Source: Acidobacteriota bacterium
GTDB lineage: Bacteria > Acidobacteriota > Terriglobia > Bryobacterales > Bryobacteraceae
Length of the DNA: 46,135 bases
Assembly: GCA_025350695.1 (NCBI GenBank)
Contig: JANXXI010000078.1
Location: 1-46,135, forward strand
Direction of reading: 5' to 3'
Part shown: one piece after another, positions 27,025 to 34,620 of the stretch
Position numbering within the stretch: the stretch's first letter is position 1
How the letters are laid out: each line of letters opens with the position of its first letter
The notes under the pieces: model-generated
The model's input: only the letters and a program-made list of their open reading frames with translations
Told to the model about the DNA's origin: nothing
The model's database searches: none
Translations under genes and position numbers: made by a program

Positions 27025-27978
27025 CTATTGCCGCTTTCCATTTCCATTGGAAACGGCGGCTCCGGAACTGTCTCCATAATATCCAGCGCGGGCTTCGGTA
27101 CGCAATCCGTTCCGTTTCACGCGAACTTCAAGACTATGGAACGGATTCTTATTGAGGGGAACATTTTTCGGATAATAACCGAGATAGTACTGGGTGCGGA
27201 GGGCTTTTAGAACGTCGGTGAAGGCGGCGTTTAAGCGAGGGCCGACACTTGCGTGAAATACCCGCCCACCGGTGGATGCGGCCAGCGTGTACAACGCATT
27301 TTCTCCGCCCATGTTGCGGCCGGCATCATTCGTGATCGGTTGAATCAGGACGGAAAAAATGGAGGCTTCAGCCTCGTGGACCCGTCGCAGCGCTTGGTGA
27401 TAGCTGTATTTGCTGGTAGTGTCACCACCGTCGGTAACCACCAGAAACACGCGGCGTCCGTCTCGATCGCCCAGTCTTGGCGCTGATAGCATTAGAGCGT
27501 CATAGAGTGAGGTTCCAGCCTCTGCCTTCATGTTGCGCATGGCTTTCTTCAACTGATCGCGATTGCGCGTGAATCCTGCCAGCAAAGTCACTTCGTCGTT
27601 GAACGAATAGAGCGAGGCCAGATCGTTTCCAGTCCCTTCTTTGAAGAATTCGTCGATAAAACGTTGTAGGCTGCTTATTTCGATCGGCAGGTCCTTCGCT
27701 GTCGAAGCGCTTATGTCGATCAACAGACTGACTGCAAGTGGCTGGGCCGTTTGCCGCTCGAAAATTGCTATTTGTTGCGGTGCGCCGTTGTCTAGGACTT
27801 CGAAATCCTCTTTCGATAGGTCACCCACCAGATTGCCCGCGGCATCGCGAACATTCGTAAGAACGCGCACTAATTTCACTTCGGTCCGAATGATAACGTC
27901 TTGCTGAGCACACAGAAGCGCTGCGCTCAATGCAATCGCAATCGCGGCTATCGTTGCGCTAAAACGGTGTCGTCCCAT
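27025..27978 (-). CDS. VWFA domain protein (acidobacterial type), exported
   Basis: About 317 residues with a signal peptide (MGRHRFSATIAAIAIALSAALLC). A beta-rich N-terminal domain (VIIRTEVKLVRVLTNVRDAAG) leads to a von Willebrand A domain with a MIDAS-like DISAS motif (LLIDISAS), AEAGTSLYDALM and VTDGGDTTSKYS. This layout is the acidobacterial VWFA-related family, an expanded family in that phylum. The start at 27978 avoids more overlap with the upstream gene; an ATG at 27993 is also in frame. It overlaps the MoaD-MoaE gene by about 31 bp. Likely an adhesion or protein-binding role; unknown partner. Confidence 0.9.
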   Translation of the reverse strand: MGRHRFSATIAAIAIALSAALLCAQQDVIIRTEVKLVRVLTNVRDAAGNLVGDLSKEDFEVLDNGAPQQIAIFERQTAQPLAVSLLIDISASTAKDLPIEISSLQRFIDEFFKEGTGNDLASLYSFNDEVTLLAGFTRNRDQLKKAMRNMKAEAGTSLYDALMLSAPRLGDRDGRRVFLVVTDGGDTTSKYSYHQALRRVHEAEASIFSVLIQPITNDAGRNMGGENALYTLAASTGGRVFHASVGPRLNAAFTDVLKALRTQYYLGYYPKNVPLNKNPFHSLEVRVKRNGLRTEARAGYYGDSSGAAVSNGNGKRQ

Positions 27979-28670
27979 TCCCCGTCCACCCAAACTTCAC
28001 CATCGGCGAAAAATTCCTTTTTCCAAATTGGGACCATCTTCTTCAAGCGATCAATTCCTGCGCGAGTAGCTTCGAAAGATGGCCCCCTGTGCGGAGCAGC
28101 CGTTACGATTACCACGCTGGCTTCGCCAATTTCAAGCCGACCTAGGCGATGCACCATGGCGATTCGGCTAATGGCATGCGCGGCGGCGATCTCCTGTCCA
28201 ATTTGGGCCATGAGTTTGATGGCCATTGCCTCATAGCATTCGTATTCAAGGCGCATCGTTGGCCGGCCCTTGGTGTTATTTCGGGTAACTCCCTCAAATG
28301 TGCAGATGGCGCCATCCTGGCCTTGGAGAATCATCCGGCCTAATTCCGCGGATTGAATTGGCTCGCGGGTGAGGGCGAAAAAATGGCCTTGTGGTTCAAC
28401 TGTGATCTGATGAATCCATGGCCCACTTCCTCCGCTGACAGGGGGCAGGAAGGCTACTTCGTCACCATCATTCAAGAGGCTGGACAGCGGGGCAAACTCC
28501 TGGTTGAGGGCAAGCACGATGCTGGCTTTAAATCCTGACAACTTCGGAAACCTTTGGGCGTAGTGGTCGAATACGTGACCCAGGATAGCGCCTTGCGGCG
28601 CCTCCAAAGTGTCCTCGGAGGCCCCGGCGATGTCCTTAACCATCCCGAAAAACAGAACATTCAATTTCAC
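27948..28670 (-). CDS. Molybdopterin synthase, MoaD-MoaE fusion
   Basis: A 240-residue fusion. Residues 1-81 are MoaD (ubiquitin-like sulfur carrier) ending in PPVSGG (76-81); residues about 85-240 are MoaE, the catalytic subunit of molybdopterin synthase. MoaE has FEGVTRNN, VHRLGRLEIGE, HRGPSFEA and RLKKMVPIWKKE, with Lys210 and Lys217 at the places of the two essential lysines. MoaD normally needs a free C-terminal GG to be thiocarboxylated, but here it is followed by SGPW. Mycobacterial MoaX has the same design and is reported to be cut after its GG. It is the first gene of the minus-strand operon ending at 24544. Confidence 0.93.
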   Translation of the reverse strand: MKLNVLFFGMVKDIAGASEDTLEAPQGAILGHVFDHYAQRFPKLSGFKASIVLALNQEFAPLSSLLNDGDEVAFLPPVSGGSGPWIHQITVEPQGHFFALTREPIQSAELGRMILQGQDGAICTFEGVTRNNTKGRPTMRLEYECYEAMAIKLMAQIGQEIAAAHAISRIAMVHRLGRLEIGEASVVIVTAAPHRGPSFEATRAGIDRLKKMVPIWKKEFFADGEVWVDGEWDDTVLAQR

Positions 28671-28753
28671 AAGCTCATGGTAACAGACCCGTTCGGCGGA
28701 CGAATGGTTTCATGGATTTCGCCGGGTGGGGTGAGATACTAATACAAATCGCC

Positions 28754-29353
28754 ATGAAACTGTTGCTCATACTGCTCCTGCCATTCCTGTCCTGCTTCGG
28801 CGCCGAAGACTGGAGGACACACAACAAACGAGCTGACGAGCTCTTGTTGCGGGATCACAAAATTGCCGAAGCCATCAAGGAGTTCGATGCGGCCATGATG
28901 CTGGAACCTCGCCTCGGTCCGCAATATTGGCAGCGAGGAATTGCCTTGTATTACGCGGGTCGATTCGACGATTGCAGGAAACAGTTTGAACTGCATCAGA
29001 CAGTGAATCCTAGTGACGTGGAAAACGCGGTTTGGCATTACTTGTGTGTTTCCAAACAATCGTCACCCGCCGAGGCGAGTCGCATTATGATACCCATACC
29101 GCAAGACGATCGGGTTCCAATGATGCAGGTGGACGCAATGTTTAGAGGCACTGGGACGGTGGAAGACATGCTGAAAGCCGCCAACAGTCCTGATTCTCTG
29201 TTTTACGCCAATCTCTATGCAGGACTCTACTATGAGGCGCAAGGCGACGCGAAGAAGTCGCTAAAGTACATTGATTTGGCGGCGAATAAATATTTTGTAA
29301 ACCACTATATGGGCATGGTGGCAAAGTTGCACTATAAGCTTCGACGCAAATAA
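28754..29353 (+). CDS. TPR-like exported protein
   Basis: About 199 residues with a signal peptide (MKLLLILLLPFLSCFGAEDW) and tetratricopeptide-like helices (AEAIKEFDAAMMLEPRLGPQYWQRGIALYYAGRFDDCRKQ in parts; YAGLYYEAQGDAKKSLKYIDLA). I use the ATG at 28754, since upstream in-frame codons lack a signal-like N-terminus. A cysteine near the cleavage site could be lipidated, but the lipobox is weak. It is followed by a thioesterase after 15 bp. Probably a protein-interaction role; no specific function can be named. Confidence 0.7.
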   Translation: MKLLLILLLPFLSCFGAEDWRTHNKRADELLLRDHKIAEAIKEFDAAMMLEPRLGPQYWQRGIALYYAGRFDDCRKQFELHQTVNPSDVENAVWHYLCVSKQSSPAEASRIMIPIPQDDRVPMMQVDAMFRGTGTVEDMLKAANSPDSLFYANLYAGLYYEAQGDAKKSLKYIDLAANKYFVNHYMGMVAKLHYKLRRK

Positions 29354-29368
29354 TACAGGAGTCATCTT

Positions 29369-29782
29369 TTGACCACTATCACACGCCTAAGAGTGCGTTA
29401 TGCCGAGACCGATCAAATGGGTGTGGTCTACCACGCCAACTATATTATCTGGATGGAAGTAGGACGCACGGAGTTCTGCCGCGAGGCTGGCGTCGTCTAT
29501 CGTGACTTGGAGGATAAGGAAAATTTGCGCCTGGCGGTTATTGAGGCTAATTGCCGTTTTGTGGCGCCCGCGCGGTACGACGATGAAGTGGAAATTCACA
29601 CGTCAATTGCCGAGGCAAATCCTCGCGTTCTGCGGTTTAGTTATGTAATTAGAAGATCGATTGATCAAGTGAAATTGGCCGAGGGGCACACGAAGCATAT
29701 TTTTCTAGATACGAATATGAAACTAGCGAAGTTGCCGCCGGCATATTTTGCGAAGTTTGGAATTGCAACTGCGAAGGTGTAA
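29369..29782 (+). CDS. Acyl-CoA thioesterase (YbgC/4-hydroxybenzoyl-CoA thioesterase family)
   Basis: A 137-residue hotdog-fold thioesterase. The N-terminal RVRYAETDQMGVVYHANYI contains the active-site aspartate and the family pattern, and the fold continues with EVEIHTSIAEANPRVLRFSY. The start is TTG at 29369, supported by AGGAG about 7 bp upstream. It ends exactly one base before the oxidoreductase ATG at 29783, so the two are probably coupled. Its acyl substrate is not evident. Confidence 0.92.
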   Translation: MTTITRLRVRYAETDQMGVVYHANYIIWMEVGRTEFCREAGVVYRDLEDKENLRLAVIEANCRFVAPARYDDEVEIHTSIAEANPRVLRFSYVIRRSIDQVKLAEGHTKHIFLDTNMKLAKLPPAYFAKFGIATAKV

Positions 29783-30787
29783 ATGGCTACAAAAATCTTG
29801 AGGGGCGGAATCGTTGGATGCGGATTTTTCGCGCAATTTCACACTGAGGCTTGGAGGCGCGTGCGTGGCGCGGAGCTGGTGGCGGCGTGTGATGTTGATT
29901 TGGCCAGGGCCAACGCTGCGGCGCCGATGGCGTACACGAATCTCGAAAAGATGCTGGACATTGAGCCTTTAGATTTTTTGGATATTGCCGCGCGGCCAGA
30001 ACTCCATCTGGAAATGGTCCACGCCGCCGCGCGACGCAGGATTCCGGTTATCTGTCAAAAACCGATGGCTCCCAATTACGCCGAGTGCCTGGAAATCGCC
30101 GAAGTGGCAAAGACCTTGGGAATCCGGTTGATGATTCATGAGAATTGGCGTTGGCAGGCTTGGTACCGCCAGGTGCACTCGATGATCGAAAAGGGATTCA
30201 TTGGCCAGCCCTTGACGTATCATTTTCGGACTCGGCGGAAGGACGGACTAGGCCCCGAGCCCTATTCAGCACAACCCTATTTTCGGAATTACAAACGGTT
30301 GCTGCTGTACGAGACGCTGATCCACCACATCGACACCGCGCGATTTCTGTTTGGCGACATCACTCGCGTCTACGCCGAACTGCGCCGCAACAATCCTTTG
30401 ATTGAGGGGGAAGATCAGGTATTGATGCTGACCCGCCACGCGTCTCATCTGTGCGGAGTGATTGATGGGCACCGCTTTCTGGATCTGGCGCCAAACAGCG
30501 GGCCGTTGGGGGATGCGGTGTTTGAAGGTGACGGTGGGATATTGTGGGTGAGCGGGACGGGTGATATTTTCCGGCGAACGCCCAGTGGGGATGAGCACTT
30601 GGCTTGGAAGAATACCGTGCTTAATGGATATCGTGGCGATAGTGTGTATGCGACGCAACAGCATTTTATTGATTGCCTGCATAGCGGCGAAGAGTTTGAG
30701 TCTGACGCGCGCAATTATCTGAAATCGGTGGCTGTGATGGAGGCGGGGTATCGTAGTGCTGAGATTGGTGCGGCGGTTACCCTTTGA
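29783..30787 (+). CDS. Gfo/Idh/MocA family oxidoreductase
   Basis: A 334-residue NAD(P)-dependent sugar-type oxidoreductase. The Rossmann fingerprint GIVGCGFFAQFH is at about 9-20, and the usual EKP-like catalytic motif appears as CQKPMAPNYAE. The C-terminal alpha/beta domain has IHENWRWQAWY and YETLIHHIDTARFLFGD with His residues near the active site. It starts right after the thioesterase stop, and a sulfatase follows after 9 bp, suggesting a small operon. The substrate is not known; relatives act on inositols and sugars. Confidence 0.93.
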   Translation: MATKILRGGIVGCGFFAQFHTEAWRRVRGAELVAACDVDLARANAAAPMAYTNLEKMLDIEPLDFLDIAARPELHLEMVHAAARRRIPVICQKPMAPNYAECLEIAEVAKTLGIRLMIHENWRWQAWYRQVHSMIEKGFIGQPLTYHFRTRRKDGLGPEPYSAQPYFRNYKRLLLYETLIHHIDTARFLFGDITRVYAELRRNNPLIEGEDQVLMLTRHASHLCGVIDGHRFLDLAPNSGPLGDAVFEGDGGILWVSGTGDIFRRTPSGDEHLAWKNTVLNGYRGDSVYATQQHFIDCLHSGEEFESDARNYLKSVAVMEAGYRSAEIGAAVTL

Positions 30788-30796
30788 GGTGATTCT

Positions 30797-32287
30797 ATGA
30801 TTAGCAGGCGAGATATTTTGACGGCTCCGGCGGCTGCGCTGCTGCAAACTCAGGTACGGCCGTTGAGGCCGAATATACTGTTCTTGATGTCCGACCAACA
30901 TCGTGGCGATTGTATGGGCAACGCAGGAAATGCGGCCGCCATTACTCCGAACCTGGATCGGCTTGCACGCGAAGGGGCGCGATTCACTTCAGCCTATTCG
31001 TCGACGCCTAGTTGCACGCCGGCACGCGCATGCCTGCTTACTGGGTTGTCGCCATGGAATCATGGGATGCTCGGATATTCGAAGGTTGCCCAGCGGTATC
31101 CATACGAGATGCCGCGGGCCATGGCCGATGCCGGTTATCATACCTGCGCGATCGGGAAACTGCACTACACACCGCAGCGCAACACGCATGGCTACCACAC
31201 GGCGTTGCTCGATGAATCGGGCCGCTCCGAGTCAATTGATTTTCGAAGCGACTATCGAAGCTGGTTTTATTCCCAGGCTCCGAACCTTAACCCCGACGAA
31301 ACGGGGATAGGATGGAACGACTACCCGGCGAAACCTTACGTCTTGCCGGAGCGCCTTCATCCAACAACCTGGACTGCCGATTGCGCAGTAAACTTTCTCA
31401 AGACTTATGCGTCACATCAACCGTTCTTTTTGAAAGTCTCGTTCGCCCGCCCGCATAGCCCCTACGACCCTCCGTCGCGGTGGTTCAACAAGTTTGCAGA
31501 TCGCGATCTGCCACAGGCCCACCTCGGCAAATGGGCGAGCCGCTGGGAGCAGAAGAGTTCGCAGGATCCCTCGTTGTGGCATGGCGATCTGGGTGCGAAA
31601 CAGGTTCGAGAGTCGCGCCAGGGCTACTACGGATCCGTGTCATTTGTGGACGAACAGATTGGCCGTGTTCTTGAAACTTTGGAGCAGCGCGGCTTGATGG
31701 AGAACACTCTCATCGTCTATACGTCCGATCATGGGGATATGACAGGAGACCATAATCTCTGGCGCAAGAGCTATGCCTACGAAGGCTCCGCCAAAATCCC
31801 GATGTTGATCCGTTGGCCGAAGGGGCTGGGTCCGGAAAATCGTGGACAGGTGCGTCCTGAACCGGTGGAGCTGCGTGATATTTTTGCTACTTTCTTGGAC
31901 GCTGCTGGAGTTGAACCCTCCAGAAAGATTGACGGGGAAAGCATGCTCCGGCTCGTAAATGGAAAATCGGCTGGATGGCGTGAATTTATCGACTTGGAGC
32001 ATGACGTTTGTTACGGACCCGACAATCATTGGAGCGCGCTGACGGATGGCAAGGTCAAGTACATTTTCCATGCTCGCGATGGCCAGGAGCAGTTGTTTGA
32101 TCTGAAGCGCGACCCTGGGGAGTTGCATGATTTATCGGGGGAGCTACCGTCCACGGAACTGTTGAGGCTCTGGCGCGAAAGGATGATTTCACATCTTGCT
32201 CCTCGCGGAGAGGGCTGGACGGCCGCAGGCAAACTGGCATTTCGGCCGAAGAGTATTTTGCATTCACCAAACTACCCTAAAGGTTGA
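30797..32287 (+). CDS. Sulfatase, Tat-type signal
   Basis: A 496-residue type I sulfatase with a MISRRDILTAPAAALL leader. The formylglycine site CTPAR (Cys73 to Arg77, CxPxR) is followed by ACLLTG, and metal residues occur in LFLMSDQHRGD (N-terminal) and YTSDHGDMTGDHNLW. These motifs predict an active sulfate ester hydrolase once a formylglycine-generating enzyme converts Cys73; none is encoded in the window. It is adjacent to a sugar oxidoreductase upstream. The gene ends one base before the convergent hydrolase gene. Substrate could be a sulfated polysaccharide or choline sulfate-like compound. Confidence 0.93.
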   Translation: MISRRDILTAPAAALLQTQVRPLRPNILFLMSDQHRGDCMGNAGNAAAITPNLDRLAREGARFTSAYSSTPSCTPARACLLTGLSPWNHGMLGYSKVAQRYPYEMPRAMADAGYHTCAIGKLHYTPQRNTHGYHTALLDESGRSESIDFRSDYRSWFYSQAPNLNPDETGIGWNDYPAKPYVLPERLHPTTWTADCAVNFLKTYASHQPFFLKVSFARPHSPYDPPSRWFNKFADRDLPQAHLGKWASRWEQKSSQDPSLWHGDLGAKQVRESRQGYYGSVSFVDEQIGRVLETLEQRGLMENTLIVYTSDHGDMTGDHNLWRKSYAYEGSAKIPMLIRWPKGLGPENRGQVRPEPVELRDIFATFLDAAGVEPSRKIDGESMLRLVNGKSAGWREFIDLEHDVCYGPDNHWSALTDGKVKYIFHARDGQEQLFDLKRDPGELHDLSGELPSTELLRLWRERMISHLAPRGEGWTAAGKLAFRPKSILHSPNYPKG

Positions 32288-32288
32288 T

Positions 32289-34430
32289 CTATGCCAGAGC
32301 CGCTTTGCGCAGCGCTTCCACAGTCCACGCGGCGGGGTCATTTACTTCGAGGTTCACGTTACGGTCGTACAACTTCTTGACTACGTTCACATCCATGCGG
32401 CGTCCTCCGCCATCAAGCATCCCGGCCAAAATCAGCTTCCTTTTCCCAATGGTGGAGCAGACTTCGGGCAAATCAGTGTGGTTGCAAATGTTTGGGATGA
32501 AATTTGAAAAAGGATGTCCAAAATTCTCTGTATCAAGAAGGGAACGGAACGTGGTCAATCCGCCGGATAAATATAACTTCTGAACTTGGGGCTCAATGGC
32601 GGCGGCAAACTGCGCTGTAACGGTGAGTTTCCCCTGCGCGGCTAACACTAGGGGACGGTTCATAACCGGCGGATGCAGTTTCAAAGCGCGAATCAATGAG
32701 ATCGTATCGTTCACCCGTTGCCCTAACATCGGCCGGCCCAGTATCAAGGAAGCCCACGAGTAGTCTTCTTCTTCACTATGGGTCCTCGCGTATCGCGGAT
32801 TGCCGTTGCCAAGTTCCGGGCTTAAATCTCCGATGCCCCGCAGATCGGGCACTGCGACGGCGAAACCTTCGGCGGCCAGCATCTGATAGAGTTCCTCTTC
32901 GTGCCACGGACCATTCCGTCCCGAAGGTTCAAGCATCAATATCAGGGGACGGGTTGCCGTCTTGTCCGTTGGAAGGAAAAGCCACATTGGCGCCCAAACT
33001 TTGTTAGCGGTCCGCACTTCGGTTGCTTCGATCTCAATGCCCCGCAGCGAAGTGGCCTGCTTCAATACAGTGAGCTTTTGGGAGAATTGGCGATCCAGCC
33101 TCAATAATTTGTCGAGCGCCAAGGGGATGGTCCGGCCTGTAACAATCTTTTGCGCCATCTGAAATGGTGTTTGGCTTTTGAGCGATTTAATAACGCTTCC
33201 GGATTCGGTCGCCCAAAGGGTCTCTTCGGTTTCGGGTTTGGTGACCGGCTCATCCGTTGTTCGATCCTGTCCCTTGAAATGCCGGTTCAGAAAATTGTAA
33301 AGAGCTACGCGCGAATCATAGGCCAACCCGTGGGGAAGGGGAGTGGAACTCCAGGATAGATTTTCAACCTTACCCAACGTCTGATAGACCTTCTTCAGCT
33401 TTTGAAATTCTTCCCAACTGTTTTGAACATAGTCAGGCGAATAGGTTCCAAAGAAGTCTTTGTCGCTGATGGCAACAAGCAGCGGTTTGGGTGCGGCAGG
33501 GTATAAGCAATCAAATCTGTCGAATCCGGCGGGAGCGGAATAGATCAAATCCTGTTCGCCATCATCGGTGGAACCGGGAGCGCCAAATTCGGATATCGCG
33601 AAATTCTCCGTGTTGCCGCTCATTATGGCGGCGGCGCTAATCCGGTCGTCAACGCAAGCCAAATACATCGAGAGTGTCGCCCCGCCCGATTGCCCAGTTG
33701 TGGCGATCCTTTTCGCGTCGGTGAGCGGATGGGCAGCCAGGTAGTCAAGACTTCGAACCGCATCCCACACCTGAAGCTTTGCCGCCGAACTTCCGGCGAG
33801 CATTAGCTGCTTGCCCATCGCCGTATGCTCGTCGGTGGGCGATCCTAATCTTGATCTCTTATACGAAGAATCCGGGTAGGCGATTCGCTCGCCCTGCCCT
33901 ATGGGATCAAAAGCCAAAACTAAATAACCGTATCTGGCAAGTCCTTGGCAACATCGCTGGTAATTGGCATAGCCTTTACCGGCCGCCGCATGGCCCATAT
34001 GAAACAGCACAGCGGGGTAAGTCTTCCTTCCGCGCGCGGGAATGTAGAGGTTGGCTGTGACCCAGAAGCCCGGGCGGCTTTCGTAAGTTACCTTTTGAAC
34101 TTGATACCCCGGACGATCAAATGAACCGGTCACCTTGGCATTTAGGGGCGTTCTTTCAAGGCTACCGCCGATCAGTTTCAGAAAGGTTTGACGAGCCCAT
34201 TTCTGCCGCTCCAGAATGCTTTCAGGCGTGGTCAATTTGGCGAGTTCCGTCTGCCGTGTTTTTGCGTACATCCAGGCCAGATCGTGCAGATGGTCCGGCA
34301 GACAGCGAGAATAGTTGCGGTAGCTTACCCCCGGATAGGGCTCGCGGCTGTTTTGGGCAGAGACCGTGGACGCAAGGGACGTTCCAGCGCCCAAAAGAGC
34401 CCGCCGCGTAAGCTTAGGAAAGACATTCAC
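32289..34430 (-). CDS. Large alpha/beta hydrolase (acetylxylan esterase-like), Tat-type signal
   Basis: A 713-residue exported protein with a Tat-like LTRRALLGAG leader. The N-terminal half (about 90-420) is an alpha/beta hydrolase with GHAAAGK and the nucleophile Ser248 in TTGQSGGAT, and a late GLA-like His (PLPHGLAYD). The second half (about 480-713) is another alpha/beta-hydrolase-like unit (MLEPSGRNGPW, VAVPDLRGIGDLSPELG) in which the GxSxG nucleophile appears replaced by AAQGKLT. So one catalytic and one apparently inactive unit are fused. Such proteins are common among acidobacteria and planctomycetes and are annotated acetylxylan esterase-like. Substrate is inferred only. Confidence 0.85.
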   Translation of the reverse strand: MNVFPKLTRRALLGAGTSLASTVSAQNSREPYPGVSYRNYSRCLPDHLHDLAWMYAKTRQTELAKLTTPESILERQKWARQTFLKLIGGSLERTPLNAKVTGSFDRPGYQVQKVTYESRPGFWVTANLYIPARGRKTYPAVLFHMGHAAAGKGYANYQRCCQGLARYGYLVLAFDPIGQGERIAYPDSSYKRSRLGSPTDEHTAMGKQLMLAGSSAAKLQVWDAVRSLDYLAAHPLTDAKRIATTGQSGGATLSMYLACVDDRISAAAIMSGNTENFAISEFGAPGSTDDGEQDLIYSAPAGFDRFDCLYPAAPKPLLVAISDKDFFGTYSPDYVQNSWEEFQKLKKVYQTLGKVENLSWSSTPLPHGLAYDSRVALYNFLNRHFKGQDRTTDEPVTKPETEETLWATESGSVIKSLKSQTPFQMAQKIVTGRTIPLALDKLLRLDRQFSQKLTVLKQATSLRGIEIEATEVRTANKVWAPMWLFLPTDKTATRPLILMLEPSGRNGPWHEEELYQMLAAEGFAVAVPDLRGIGDLSPELGNGNPRYARTHSEEEDYSWASLILGRPMLGQRVNDTISLIRALKLHPPVMNRPLVLAAQGKLTVTAQFAAAIEPQVQKLYLSGGLTTFRSLLDTENFGHPFSNFIPNICNHTDLPEVCSTIGKRKLILAGMLDGGGRRMDVNVVKKLYDRNVNLEVNDPAAWTVEALRKAALA

Positions 34431-34494
34431 CGCCCTATATTATCGCTCAGCGAATTGCAGGGAGCAAAAGTTTTCGTAACTGCTTGGGGAATAT

Positions 34495-34555
34495 CAAAAA
34501 AGAGCCTCCACCCGAATCGAACGCGCTTGAAATGCGTTTGAACCAGCATGGAGGC
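34495..34555 (-). terminator. Long-stem terminator-like structure after the HD-GYP/GGDEF gene
   Basis: Read on the minus strand, GCCTCCA (34555-34549) pairs with TGGAGGC (34510-34504), with an inner AACGC/GCGTT hairpin, and is followed by TTTTTT. It lies about 65 bp downstream of the stop at 34621. The large loop makes it weaker than the other terminators here. Confidence 0.5.
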
Positions 34556-34620
34556 ATTAGGTTTGAAGAAGCGCCAAATGAGGAGCACTACGGAGATCGC
34601 TTCTTCCAAAAGAACAATGT

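Noticed and set aside
30266-30901. A 211-codon minus-strand ORF
   Set aside because: Antisense to the Gfo/Idh/MocA and sulfatase genes; it has no recognisable motif and no signal for translation.
34504-34555. Possible tRNA-like sequence (GAATCGAAC and TTGAAAT motifs)
   Set aside because: The stems do not form a cloverleaf with a 7-nt anticodon loop; it fits a long-stem terminator on the minus strand better.
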